A stretch of DNA of 64,000 nucleotides, taken from assembly GCA_022494885.1 (NCBI GenBank), contig JAGVSM010001251.1, positions 558,001 to 622,000 on the forward strand, written 5' to 3'. Within the stretch, counting starts at the first letter, position 1. Each line of letters opens with the position of its first letter. Below are positions 11,471-23,228 of this stretch, piece after piece. This stretch comes from Micrasema longulum. Its lineage: Eukaryota; Arthropoda; Insecta; Trichoptera; Brachycentridae. Below the pieces are notes generated by a model. The model made no database searches. It saw only the letters and a list, made by a program, of their open reading frames with translations, and had not been told where the DNA came from. The position numbers were made by a program, and so were the translations under genes.

Positions 11471-12809
11471 TCATTTGCTCTAGCGCAATTATCCTATATT
11501 GATTGTGTATATAGTATTTTCGTTTATTATGACCATTATTTTTATGTCGAAATTAAAAAAAATATTAAAAAAATATACTTATAAAATATAGATATCGCAC
11601 GGATCGATGAGTGGATCAAGCCAAAGAGGTAAAATGTATGGACTGGTAATGTTTTTTTTTAATTAGTCTATTTTTGTGAATATTTTTTTTTTTTATTGTT
11701 TATTTTGTTAATTCTGATTAGGTTAAATGGATGAATTACGTTTTATTTATTGTTATTCTTATGTTAACTTTGTTAAAAAGCTAATCTTAGGCATGTTTCA
11801 CATTTTGTAAAATGTTTCCCTCGGCACGGGACACCCCAGTAAGGGAACATTATTCTGTATAAAAAAAAGTACAAACAATGTTAAAGTAAAAATAAATAAA
11901 TATGAATAAAAAATAGAGCAATATATTAAACTGTATTCATTGTTTAATGACTTTTATTTAACTATAAGTTTTAAATAAAAGTTACTCGGTACACTTATTC
12001 AATTGACCAATTAGTGCTATCACCTTCCAATGAGCATCTTTAGACTGGCAAATTATAAATATTCTTAGTTTCATTTTCTGTCTTAATTAAAAACACGTAA
12101 AACGGAGAAAAAACTTATATTCAACAATAAAACGTAATGTTATAAGTGGTATCTCATTTCCATTGCAATCAATACTTTTTATATTCCCATCAGTGACACC
12201 AGAAATAAAAATTTGTTGTTTGTCAAATTGTGGCATCAGAACAATTACAATCGTTATACCCCAACGTTTATAAATTAATTAATTGATCAAACAGTTTTTA
12301 CATATATTGCATACAAAAAATAAGAACATATGAAAACTGAAATTTTGAATACAGTCAATCTAAATTTTCCACAGTGATGTTAACTGTTGATTAAGTACAT
12401 TGTAGGTATCAAAGTTCATCAAATTGAGAAATGTTAGAAATTAAGAAGTTAAAAATAATAAAAAAAATACTTATGTTTATATATGGTAATGATAGTGAAG
12501 TAAATAAAAACAAAAAAATAATAAAATAGATTCAAAGAATAAGGAAAAAATACAGTAATTTAAAAATATTGTAGAACGTACAAAAAATAATAATAAACGT
12601 ACATAATTACTGACATCGTATAACTAAACGAACATTCTGTCTTTAAAGAATCTTCTATATTTCCTATAGGAGAAATTAAAAATGTCCGCGTGACCGGTAT
12701 TATCATAATGATACGCTCTAAAGAAAAAATCATTTTTCTTTGATTTAGTCCTAGGTATAGGCCAATTTAATGTAGTATGAAATTTTGTCCTGTTGGGTAC
12801 AAGATATTC
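11471..12809. other. AT-rich non-coding DNA
   Basis: Homopolymer-rich DNA without supported features. Confidence 0.5.
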
Positions 12810-12814
12810 TAAAG

Positions 12815-13690
12815 AATTACTACTACTACTACTACCATCACGCCATTTCCTCGTAGGGGTAGGCAGAGAAAATGGACCGCCACACACGTCTATCCTGGTA
12901 TACATTCCTAGCTTCCTCCACATTCATACATCTTGTCATACATGCCCTTCGGTTCTGTCTGCTTTTGACATGACCAGACTTAAGATTTTAGTTTATCTGA
13001 TCATGCCACGTTTTCCTTGGTCGTCCTCGTCTCATGTTGCCGTTCATTTTCGCCATATATACTTGTTTTACAATTATTTTACCGTCCATTCGTTCTACGT
13101 GACCAAACCATCTCAGAGACCCTTTCTTAATCTTATCAATTATACTTGTCTCAGATTTACACTCTCGCCCGATTTCATCATTCGTAACCCTGTCATACAT
13201 TGATTTCCCACACATTCGTCTAAGAGATCGCATTTCAACCGCGTTCTCTCGGCTTTTATCCTTTCTCTGCCAGTTCCATGTTTCACTTCTATACATAAGT
13301 GTGGGGACTAAAACTTCATTGTGCACTGCCAGTTTAGCTTCGATTGACATACTTCTTTTATTTTGTTTCCCGCATTCACTCTTCTTTCAACATCTTTTTC
13401 TACCCTTCCATCTCTTGAAAATATGCTCCCCAGATACACGATTCCCCCCCCAGATTCTTCTACTTGCTTGAGACATTTGTTGTTTACATTTATTATGCAG
13501 TCAGTAACCTCACTATCTCTTTCAAACCATCACTTTTGACTTACTTTCGTTCATCGCCAATTAGCTCTCCAGGCATACATCATACATTCTAAAGACTATT
13601 TGCTGCAAATCATCATTGCTGCTTGCTAACAGAACTGCATCATCAGTATACAACACGCAGCTTACTGAAAAATTATCCTTGATCTTGTAA
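12815..13690 (-). pseudogene. RTE-clade LINE fragment with RT motif C to 3' end
   Basis: Reading the minus strand from 13690 downward gives SCVLYTDDAVLLASS, the RT motif C block with YTDD in place of YADD (codons near 13641-13650). Then comes DCIINVNNKCLKQVEE, a frame break, VYLGSIFSRDGRVEKDVERR, and an open frame at 13350-12988 with SIEAKLAVHNEVLVPTLMY, SETWNW, MRSLRRMCGKSMYDRVTNDE, LRWFGHVERMDG and RRGRPRKTWHDQIN. About 170 bp of 3' UTR ends in a TAG-trinucleotide tail, seen on the plus strand as (CTA)n at about 12820-12836. The copy is 5' truncated and frameshifted. The same subfamily is present at 15950-16600 and 50510-50735. Confidence 0.85.
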
Positions 13691-14779
13691 GTAAAAAGCA
13701 AGTCTATTAAAGTGTGTAGACGTGTTAATAGAGTCTTCTAACGTTTTTTTTATTTTCTAATAAGCAAAGATTTACTATGGAAACGGTATTAATATTTTTT
13801 TCGTGCGATGTGGAATAAATTTTCTAGAAAGATTAAAAATACGCATATTTTGAATCACCCAAAAACGAGACGTTTTGCGCCATGCGGGGCAAACGGCACG
13901 TGTGACGTTTTGGCGCCAAACTTGTACGCAAGGCGCGGCGGTCATAACACGTGACGTATGATGCCAACTCTGGGCCGTTTTGTATGTGCTCATTTTAAAC
14001 CCAAAAATTGTAAAGGAAAATTTGCTTTAAAAACATTGACGGAATCATCAAAATCGCTAAAATCTGCTTTAAATTTATATTATATTTTAAGTATTTTCCC
14101 GACTTGTGAAAATACCCTATCGCTTGCAAAACTGATTTCTTTGGGATAGATTTTCCTGCTTTCCTTAGGTATCTCCACCACTAATACAGTGTGGAATGTA
14201 GGGAGATTGGCATGGTTTGGCCTGAATCTTATGTAGGTCGTGTAATTAAAATATATTTGTAATTTGAATACACTTGACTTATTCGTAGTCACATTTAAAA
14301 GTTGTACAATGCCCACTAAGCTCGATTGTTGTGAACAGTAAAAAAATCGTTGTATCTTTTGTGTTTTTTCACTGTGCTAGTGTTTATTATATTTTAATAG
14401 ATTCGCTATTACATCCAATCAAATTTAAATTTTTTAATGAAAAAAACTTTAATACTCTCAAAATAGTTGTCATTTTTGTATTATATTGATTAATGATTAT
14501 ATCGTCAAAAAAGAGAATATGTTTTAAAGTCTTTGTGATCAAGTAAATGTACATATCTTGTTTACGTTTACTCAGTTAAATGGCTCAAATAAGTTTAAAG
14601 ACATTTTTATAAGCTTAATAGATTCCCACGTGAAAACTTTTTTTGTCAATCGTGGCCACCTTGATTCATGATTACTGTGAATATTACTGCATTAACCTAA
14701 CATTTCGGCATATTGTGAAAAATAGTGGGCAGTATACATTAGAACATTATATATAATTTATATAAACTCTTTATCTTGT
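13691..14779. other. Non-coding DNA with a GC-richer core
   Basis: 13860-13965 is much GC-richer than its surroundings and contains CG-dense motifs such as ggcgccaaac and aggcgcggcgg. No frame looks like protein. The flanks are AT-rich. Confidence 0.35.
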
Positions 14780-14899
14780 CTCGATGTCCCTTATGTTTGT
14801 CAATGCTTTTTTCTTTTTTTTTTTTTTTAATGTTTTAAACTATTATTTTTTTGTAATATTTAAACCTTATAAATTGTATACATGGACAATGTCCGTTAA

Positions 14900-14931
<32 letters not shown>

Positions 14932-14933
14932 TA
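14780..14933 (+). mobile_element. Possible LINE 3' end with (TAA)n tail
   Basis: A T-rich stretch is followed by aaattgtatacatggacaat, gtccgttaataaataaataa and a pure (TAA)n run to about 14930. This resembles the short-tandem tail of a non-LTR retrotransposon. No coding sequence is attached. Confidence 0.35.
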
Positions 14934-15374
14934 TATTTACATCTCGGATAGAACTAAGAGTTGGTTATTTGTTAATTACAAATGTTATATAAACATATAT
15001 TATTTATATATACTCGTATATGAGGAGTAATAAAATGAATATCATGAAAAATAATAGCGATACATGCTTAAAAACCATGAGCCCAACTAAATCACTTTAA
15101 TGCTCTAAATAGTACCTAAGTGTTTACTTCACATCATAAACAATATTTAAAAGAATGTCCCAAATATCACGCTCTAACTGGAAATGTAAATCATGTAAAG
15201 CGCAAGACCCACGATCCAGATCATATAGTCCTCAAGAGATTAACAAGGAATAAAACCTTCCTTTACAAGGCAAAATCAGACTGACAATAGAAATTTTCAT
15301 TCTGACTTCGAAATTCGATGATTTTAAATCAGAAAAGTCATTGGTTTAGTGTTCCATAAACCGAAAATTGACAA

Positions 15375-15545
15375 GCGCCGTGGCGCAGTTGGTTAGACGC
15401 CCAACTGTGAAATTGGCGTCGCGGGTTCAATTCCCGCCAGTTGCAAGAAAAAAAATCCAAGAAAGTTTTTTTCTCAATTGGTCTGGGTGTTATGGTGTAT
15501 TTTGCATTACCTCCTTCCATATCCCCTCTAACGGGTTATTCATTA
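15375..15545 (+). repeat. SINE-D, tRNA-His-like head
   Basis: Box A is perfect (tggcgcagttgg, 15381-15392) and box B matches (ggttcaattcc, 15424-15434). The T stem gcggg/cccgc is intact. The loop position between them shows GTG, a His anticodon. The 5' and 3' acceptor strands do not pair and the anticodon stem is poor, so this is a tRNA-derived SINE head rather than a working tRNA gene. After a short A-run the body reads tttttctcaattggtctggg, tgttatggtgtattttg, which resembles the SINE-A body (see findings). Confidence 0.7.
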
Positions 15546-15949
15546 AAAAAATAAGTGACGAAATAACAGAATTAACAAAGAAAATCTCTCAATTCGAGAT
15601 AAAAATCATCAAAGTACACAACTTAATCATCAGCAGTGAGGTATAAAATAAACCTAAGTTATCACTGTATATTTTGCGAGCTGCTGCACGAGGGTTACTG
15701 GTGAATTTATTTAATAAATTATACTCTGATGATGACTGTGGCACATAAAATTAACAGTATAAAATTAATAAAATGTATTTACATGGATTTTCTAACGATT
15801 CAGGGCAAGTTCAAGTGCATGAGTCGTTCTTGGTAGTGTCACTTTAAGCGGTGTCTCTGTACCCAATAAATGTACCTGTGTTTAATTTAATTTTAAAATG
15901 TTCTGTATGTGTAGTTTCTTATACAAAATTAAGTGTTGCGATTGGTTAA

Positions 15950-16600
15950 GGCTACTACTACTACTACTACCATCACGTCATCTTACGGTAGGGGTAGGCA
16001 GAGAGGATGGACTGCCCCTATATCCTGGCACACATTTCTGGCTTCTTCTACATTCATAACTCTTGTCATACATGCACTTCAGTTCTCTGCTTTTTACCTG
16101 ACCAGACTTAAGAATTTGGTTTATCTGATCATACAATGTCTTCTATGTTTTACATGCCCAAAACATCTCAGAGACCGTTTCTTAATCTTACCAATTAAAC
16201 CTGTCTCAGATTTGCACTCTCGCGTGATTCATCATTCGTTATCCTGTCATACATTAATTTCCTACAAACTCGCCTGAGAAATCGCATTTCATCCGCGTTC
16301 TCTCTGTTTTTATCTTTCCTATGGTTCCATGTTTCACTTTTATACATAAGTGGTGAGACTAAAACTCCGTCATGCACTGCCAGTTTAACTTCAATTGACA
16401 TATTTTTATTAACAATTACTATACTTAGTGCGCCTTTAATTTTATTGCCACCATTCACTCTCTTTTCAACACTCTTTTCTACTCTTGTATTTCTTGAAAA
16501 CATGATTCCCAGATACACAAATTCTTTTACTTGTTCAAGACATTTGTTGTTTATATTTATTATGCAATCAGCAACCTCACTTCCCTTCGGGCATAAACAA
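15950..16600 (-). pseudogene. RTE-clade LINE fragment
   Basis: Minus-strand translation gives GSEVADCIININNKCLEQVK, EFVYLGIMFSRNTRVEKSVE, NKIKGALSIVIVNKNMSIE, KLAVHDGVLVSPLMYKSETW, MRFLRRVCRKLMYDRITNDE, then a decayed tail. This is the same subfamily as 12815-13690 and ends at its 3' side in the same trinucleotide tail, (CTA)n on the plus strand at 15953-15968. The catalytic core is absent. Its position 2.3 kb from the first copy in the same orientation suggests either two insertions or a duplication. Confidence 0.8.
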
Positions 16601-17044
16601 AATACATAAATGTGAACTAACAATAAATAAAAGAACACAATAAAAATTATATCAGCTTTTCATTCAACGTAATGCAGTTATGTGGCGATTGTCTCTTCTT
16701 TTTTTAAATTCTTGACCCATATATTTTTGGGGTTTTAATCTTTCTAAAAGTTTGTTCATAAATGTCCAAAGCTTTAAGATGACTATATGGGAAAAGAAAC
16801 CCCAGGAAATAAAACTGCCTGAAACGGTACCTACGTGCTTCTGGTTCGTAACATTTTGTAGTCAGAAATTTAATATTAAAAGAAATAAATCTTTTTGCGG
16901 CTTCAAAGCAACGATGTGGTATAGAAAAAAACCTGAAATACATGATATTAACAATGTATCATTGTCATATGCCTTAACTAGGTAGCGAGTAAATTTGAGT
17001 AATAGAACATTGAATGCAAGTTTTTTTTTTTTTACAATTTTAAA

Positions 17045-17215
17045 TTAATGAAGGTCTATGAAATACTGCCGAGAAGAAAAAAAATTTTTTTTTATATTTA
17101 TTAGTAGCATTAAAAATATTTTTAATTGTACAATTTTAAATTTTCGCGAAAAAGGTTTATTTCCTAAGTTCAGTACCTAGAGCGGCACCTGAATCGTAAG
17201 ACCGGTCTTCGTAAC
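17045..17215. repeat. Non-coding repeat shared with 7145-7310
   Basis: Begins aaggtctatgaaatactgc and continues with ttattagtagcatt, aaaaatatttttaat, ttaaattttcgcgaaaa. The order and orientation match the earlier copy. Family unknown. Confidence 0.5.
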
Positions 17216-17530
17216 TTCCAAGTAATAAAAATGATCCCGATACGCCGCAACTGAAATACCTACGCATCACTGTGTGTGTGTGGATTAGCATGAAAGGAAC
17301 AGATAGACACCTTTTAAAAAAATAAAAAATAAAATGCACATTGCAAACAAATCCTGTTTTTGTAATATCAGCATATGTTTATCTTGTTAAGCTATAATTT
17401 TTTTAATCATTAAAAAAAGAATAGCCCACGCTCAGACGCTGAAGTCTTTGTGGGCATTTTTTCCAAATTATGTTGTAGCTTAATTTTCAAATATATTTTT
17501 TAAGGCGAATTTTTGTAAATCAATGTGATA

Positions 17531-17664
17531 CTTTTTTGGGTAATACCGTGTGTGTTGAATTTGTTCCGAGTGACTGAAACATTCAGTTTACCCTAAAGAT
17601 GGCTCCTGCAATGGTAGCCGAAACGTCGGAACAAATTCAACACAGACGGTATCACCCAAAAAAG
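17531..17664. repeat. 39-bp inverted repeat around a hammerhead-like core
   Basis: The left arm 17531-17569 (ends gttgaatttgttccga) and right arm 17626-17664 (starts tcggaacaaattcaac) pair over 39 bp with two mismatches. The 56-nt centre holds a small hairpin (actgaa/ttcagt, 17572-17586). It then holds aagatggct...agccgaaacg, where ggct/agcc can form a helix, and CGAAACGTC follows directly into the right arm. The layout of stem, GATG-like segment, internal helix, CGAAAC, GTC, stem resembles a hammerhead ribozyme core, although the canonical CTGATGA is not intact. Confidence 0.55.
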
Positions 17665-18149
17665 AAACATTTTGATAACAGTGACCGTGAAAACCTTCGC
17701 ACCTATTGTATTTTTGTAATTAAAATTGTATGTGAATATATGTATGGAAAAATAAACAAATAAAAAATAAAAAAATGAAATCATAAATATGCAAATATTT
17801 ATATTACTTCAATCACAAATATTTAAGAGACGATTCAATTAATACAGTAAGTAATTTTAAACGTTTTATACCATACATAAATTTAACCTCAACTTTCTGG
17901 AATCTGGAACTTATTGTTTTTAAAAAGAAAAGCGGTCTGACTTTTTTTTTTAATTGTATACTCGTATTTTCCCCCTAAGTTATAGCGCTGAAGCAGTTAT
18001 TCTAGATGTAAGGCACACTATAGATAATTACCATAGGGCGTATCTCTATCGTTTTGCTTTTTTGATAAATCATTTCTTTATGGGAACAAGGACTATCCAA
18101 AAACCAAAAAAAAGGCTTAGTTTCATCTGCCGTTTTGGACGTGCAATAA

Positions 18150-18552
18150 ACAAACGTGATTTATGATTTTAGAAAACAGAAAAAATATCAAAACACAAAA
18201 CTTTATTCAAAAACTTTTTACCAAAAATATAATGACGAAGAACTAAAACTAGACAAAGAACTAAAACTTGGTAAAACTTGTAGTCATCATAGACATAATA
18301 CGAGAATATCAGACAAATACCATATACAACTTTCTAAAACAAGACAAGGACAATCAAAAGTAATGAACCAGGGATTGAAATTATACAATAAACTACCAGA
18401 CAAAACTAAACAAAAAACTTCTCAAAATATGTAAAAAATATTATTTTGAACAACAGAGTATGAATGAAAAATGTTTATATAATTTTTGTTAAATGAATGT
18501 CATAATCCATAAGGGTTTATAAATAAATTGTCAAATTTAAAAAAAAAAAAAC
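18150..18552 (+). pseudogene. LINE RT C-terminal fragment with poly-A tail
   Basis: The frame contains NTRISDKYHIQLSKTRQGQ and MNQGLKLYNKLPDKTK, then after a frameshift LLKICKKYYFEQQSMNEKC. This follows the pattern at the end of many insect Jockey/CR1-type reverse transcriptase ORFs (NTR...GxKLYNxLP...K...L...Y). A run of A at about 18537-18552 may be the poly-A tail. The catalytic region is missing. A related C-terminus is at 59300-59910. Confidence 0.65.
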
Positions 18553-19420
18553 AGGATGCGGAAAATGGGACAGCGAAACGTTGATTTAAGTTGGACAAAA
18601 TCAGGCCGACACCGACACCGATGTTCAGTTGTCTTTTTGGCACATTATCAGGGCGGCAGTTACGAGATAATGACAGAAAAATAATGTTCAAATACGTATT
18701 CTTCAAAATTCATAGACATCACCTATTCGCTTAAACGACTTACCATTACTCCTGAATACGGAAAGGCGTCATAAAAAAACTATTCCGCCATTCTAACTAT
18801 ATATTGACTTAAGAACCATCCCTTTACGAATGGATCAGTCTTATTTACTATATTTAATTACTGTTAAAAAAAAAATCTCACCCTGTTGATTGTTAAGGTT
18901 GTATGGGCTATTGTCGAGGGTCACGAGGTCTCCGTTTCACCCCCACCCCTTACTACTTCAACCCTCCTCACCGACAACATGCCCCTTAGGAGGAGCGGGC
19001 GATTTCTTGTGCCTTATTGTATGTTATATTAGTCTTCCTTCCCTATATGATACGCCTTGGGAATGTTAAATCGTGGCGTGAATAGTACCCTTAAGTTTTC
19101 GGATGTTCCAAATGATATTTGTTAGCATTATTAGATTGTTTATTTTGTCTAACTGTAGTGAAAAGATTCTCAATCTTTTTATATTAATTTATTCAAAAAG
19201 ATTTTTATTTACATTTATTGATACACGAGTCCCAACTCTATAAGACTTAAGTCCTGTGTTGAGTTAGAACGAATAATATACTTAAATAAAAAATTTAAAC
19301 AATAATTACTACACTTCACAAAACCAGAACACCATTAAGAGGTAATAGCTTAATAATAGGTAATATCTTAAAAAGATCAAACATTTGATTTACATCAATC
19401 AACAAACTAAGATTTAAGAA
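18553..19420. other. Non-coding DNA, partly GC-richer
   Basis: 18890-19020 is clearly GC-richer (ggtcacgaggtctccgtttc, aggaggagcgggcg) but no protein motif is recognisable in any frame. It may be a decayed transposon piece. Confidence 0.3.
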
Positions 19421-19424
19421 TCGG

Positions 19425-19545
19425 GTTGTGTTCCCGTGTCTAGCGTTGCGGACTCACGGATCAGAGGTCCGAGGTTCGAACCCCACTCTACCCCAACTTG
19501 GCTTCCATTTTCTTATAGTGAGTTATTTACAACTTCATCAAAGTA
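19425..19545 (+). repeat. SINE-B copy 1
   Basis: The tRNA-like region reads gttgtgttcccgtgtctag, gcggactcacggatcagagg, then box B ggttcgaaccc, followed by ctctaccccaacttgg and the tail ttttcttatagtgagttatt. The same order occurs at 48675-48785 and 50379-50500. Box A is weak. Confidence 0.65.
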
Positions 19546-19702
19546 ATAGAGTATAATATGTTGATTTTGAGTACTATCTTTATTGCTTTATTCTGTTGAA
19601 TGAAAATGTTTTTGATTTATATATTGTAATACATGAATTTTTTTTTTATCAAAAACAACAATTTACATGCAAGTACCGCGAAACCGTCCAATTTTGCCCT
19701 GG

Positions 19703-19800
19703 ATGGATATTTTGCCCAAACAGTCTAATCTATGATCAACCTTTCAAAAAAACATAATTCCATTTAAACATAGATTAGACTGTTTGGGCAAAATATCCAT
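19703..19800. repeat. Perfect 32-bp inverted repeat
   Basis: 19703-19734 (starts atggatattttgcccaaac) and 19769-19800 (ends gtttgggcaaaatatccat) are exact reverse complements over 32 bp, separated by 34 nt. No other copy of the sequence is seen in the window. Perfect arms in otherwise decayed DNA imply a recent origin or structural constraint. Confidence 0.85.
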
Positions 19801-21184
19801 GAAAATGACGTATTTATGTGTTTTTAAATTGTATTCAAAAACTGGCTTGCCAATGAAAAGAGTGGAAGATTATTAAGTGAATAATTATTGTAGAAAAGGG
19901 GAATGTGACTTAATGATAGTCATAAAAAATAATGACCTTACATTTTAGGAAAATTTGATCAAGTCTAGACGCAAACACTTAAAAGGTAAAATTAGCCATT
20001 TTCGTAATGCTCTGTCTGATGATTTTTCTTTAAGACACAGGGTTTGAATTTAACATATTAGTTCAGGTTAATTAAGTAGTATTCAGGCTCATTCTTTGGG
20101 TTCATTTATTTTGCACCCCCTGTTTTTTAAAAAAAATGGGTATATTGTAAATGAAATTTTCGAAAACTTGGAATTAAGTGCTCAGTGCATAATGTTTAAT
20201 AACTAAAAAAGAAAAAAGATTTAAAAATAATTTAAACAAAGACTTTTTGGTATGTGTTTTTAATTTTTTTTAAATTTACTTTTCTGTAAATTATGTATTA
20301 CATTTTTCTTCACTCTTAAAATGTGACTCCGTTAACACTTTATAGTCCGGTAAATAATTTGAACTTTTAATTAAAATAAGAAACTCGTCAAAATTCTTTT
20401 CGAGGCTTCGTACGTTCATATGAAACAATGTAAAACGGTTTATAATTATTTAATTTTATTTTTGCTTGGTTAAAAAATTGTAGGCGCTTTTGTCTATATC
20501 AAAATTTATTTGTGCATAAATACTACAATAGTTAAAATCCATTTCAGATAAATTAAAAAAAAGGATATTTAATTTGAATTTACAAAATCTATAATATTAA
20601 TAATTAAATATCATGATTCTCTTTCCACAACTGACTGACGGGCAATGCATTATTGAAACAAACGTAGCGTATCTGGATTATTTTTGTTACATGAATGTAT
20701 GATAATAATTAGTCTTATTTTTTTAGTGTACTTTATGTTGGGAAATAAATCCGAGATATCTTGCATGGAGGAAGGCAAACGTGCAGACCATTAGACCATG
20801 AGGTCGACAAAATTCATAATATATTAATGTACAATATGTACATTAAATGACTAGAATTTCGAACATTCATTTGATACTTAAAACAATGCTTTTTTGACAA
20901 GAACGATTCTTACTCATTTTTATTTATTTATTTTATTTTATTAACATAAACGGCAAATCTTCCTTTTACAAAAAAAAGTAAACTAACATATTTGGCTTAA
21001 TGTTTTTTTTTGAAAATATAAATTTCCTTTTATCAAGATTCAAAAAAAAATTAAGCCTAAAAATTATACAAGATTTAGAAAAAATAATTTACCTAAAAAT
21101 TAAACAACATATTCAGTAGAAAGTTTAAACATTTTTTTTTCTTAGTCTTTATTCAATAAAACATACACTTTATTACAATCTTAA
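19801..21184. other. AT-rich non-coding DNA
   Basis: No supported feature. Frequent homopolymers up to the Helitron 5' end. Confidence 0.5.
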
Positions 21185-21789
21185 TCTTTATACATATAAT
21201 TCCTCTGTAAGTGTGATGTCACTGAACTCATCCTAAACGGCACAACTGATTTACGTGCGGTTTTCAGAGAAATATAGATCTTTGCGCTGTGCGTGTTCGT
21301 AGATATTAAAATCTTCAACCTAATATGTAAAAAAGAAGCAAGGAGCAAAAGCAAATGTGTTATTCATCGATCTACCAGGGATGCATTCTTAATGATCTTA
21401 ATCAGATCCTTTTCTTAAATTCCTTTAATTTTCTACCCATTTTTTTCTTTTTACTGGATTTTTGGTCATACTTAAATAAAATCAAATTCAAAACGTTAAA
21501 AAAAATCGTTTTTCCATACAATAACACCCCTCTGTTAGTGAGAAGACCGGAGTTTGATGTTTGCAAAAAGAATACCATATTCAAAAAAATATTTATTTTA
21601 TGATTTGGAATTCAACCTTAAACACGTACCTAGGTACCTACTTAAATCCAATATTTGAATATTAACAATTTTTAGTTTTGATATTTAATCACAAACAAGT
21701 ACCTAGGTACCTACTTATAAAAAAAGTCTTTCCAAGCTTATAGCAGGAAAGCCAACTTCGGGCAGGACAACGTTTGTCGGGTCCGCTAG
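21185..21789 (+). mobile_element. Non-autonomous Helitron, copy 1
   Basis: The 5' end TCTTTATACATATAATTCC is preceded by A. The 3' end is CTAG (21786-21789) followed by T, giving the A/T target signature of Helitrons. Seven bases before CTAG sits a 3' hairpin, GACAA-CGT-TTGTC (21766-21778). The subterminal text gggcaggacaacgtttgtcg, ggtccgctagt is typical of insect Helitrons. The interior of about 600 bp carries no Rep/helicase frame. It holds two direct copies of gtacctaggtacctactta near 21627 and 21700. Confidence 0.8.
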
Positions 21790-22319
21790 TACATTATAAA
21801 GAAAACAAAGTATCAAAATATATTTTGTCTTTAGACAAGAGTTTTAATTAATAGTCAAATAAAAGGGTAAAGACAAAATACTTTATACGTATAAAATAAT
21901 GAGCATATGTTTGTTTTTAATGCTTTGATAAATATTATAAAGAAGAAAAAAACTCAACAAAACCATATAAAAATGGTTTAAAGAAATATTTTTTGAAAAG
22001 TAAATAATAATAAAATTAAAATTACAGAATAGCCATGTACTTGGATATATTTTAAATACAGGAAAAAAAATAAACACGTATATAAATAGTATGTGCTCAT
22101 AAATGTAAGCAAAACAAGATAAAAATAAAACATAGTAAATCTAAAACTTCAATTCGTATCTACAGAAAAAATAAAAAAAACAAGAAAATTCAAAAACAAA
22201 TTAAATAATACAATATTTTGAGGTAATATTGCAAGAAAATCATAAGTACTGTTTCACACATCTGGGCAAAGTAAACAAAAAATATTATATATTATGAAAT
22301 GCATAAATAATAAATATAA
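21790..22319. other. AT-rich non-coding DNA
   Basis: Nothing recognisable; very A-rich. Confidence 0.5.
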
Positions 22320-22625
22320 TTACCATTCACCTTCTTCGAAGAAGTTCAAAAGGTTTGTTCTTAAGGAACAATACCCTACACTAAATATATCAGATACGTG
22401 GAAATAACTATTGCCGAGTTCGTGTAGTCTGTTCAATACGGCATTACAAGTATACACTGCCTGTGAATTGTTGCTACAAAACGGTGGCACCTGTCTCGTC
22501 ATTCTTCCAGGCACCCTAAAGTTGATGAGAGATAATAGTTCAGGGCAATCCCATATTAAATATACAATTTTGAATAAATTGAAAAGGTCTTTAATTTTTC
22601 TTCTATCGTTAAGTTTTAACAAATT
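22320..22625 (-). pseudogene. LINE RT C-terminal fragment
   Basis: An intact 100-codon minus-strand frame reads LKLNDRRKIKDLFNLFKIV, then DCPELLSLINFRVPGRMTRQ, then CNAVLNRLHELGN and HVSDIF. The pattern RRK...L..I/V....DCPELLS.I.F.VP..R...N..L.RL..L.N.....DIF is the conserved tail of Jockey-superfamily and related insect reverse transcriptase ORFs. Catalytic motifs lie outside the fragment. The copy is 5' truncated, and no clear tail is seen on its 3' side (towards 22320). Confidence 0.7.
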
Positions 22626-23228
22626 TAATGTTTTTAGTAAAAAATTGTAATTTAAAAATTCATGACTGATTTTAAGTTTTAAATTTATATACCTTAAAAT
22701 TTTTCAAGAAAATTTTGGTGACAGTCAGGAGTCCATATTGTAGAATTATACTCTAACTTATATTACTTTTCTTGCTGAAATTGAATATGCCACCAGAATT
22801 TGTCTATAAGGCACCATTTATGTAATTGAATTAACTTTTACTCTCAATTAAACATATTGTGTCCCTCATATTAATTCTTTGAATTTCTGATTTCTGAAGT
22901 CGTTTTAAATCTATGCATTTTTATTCACTCAATAGGTCTAGAAAATGTAAGTCTATATAGTAATATAAGTCTAGAAAATGTAATTTCTGGGAATAAGAGG
23001 ATGACTTTGGGTTTCCTGATAATAAATAACCGTGGAGTTTTACTTGGACTAAGGAATACGTTTTATTCTAAATTGTTCATTTCCTTACGATCGTTTGTGA
23101 AGTACAAATTTATATTCAGTTATTATTTGTTTCACACTTGAACGAACCAAATTTGTTAACCAATTAATAGTATAAAGCTTGAGTTGTTAACTTAAGAATG
23201 AAACGCAATCGTGTAAATAGTCCAGACA

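Noticed and set aside
15375..15446. Functional tRNA-His gene
   Set aside because: Boxes A and B are good, but the acceptor strands do not pair, the anticodon stem is poor, and a SINE body follows.
15368..15646. 92-codon plus-strand frame over the tRNA-like sequence
   Set aside because: It reads straight through the SINE-D head; the frame is a by-product of the repeat.
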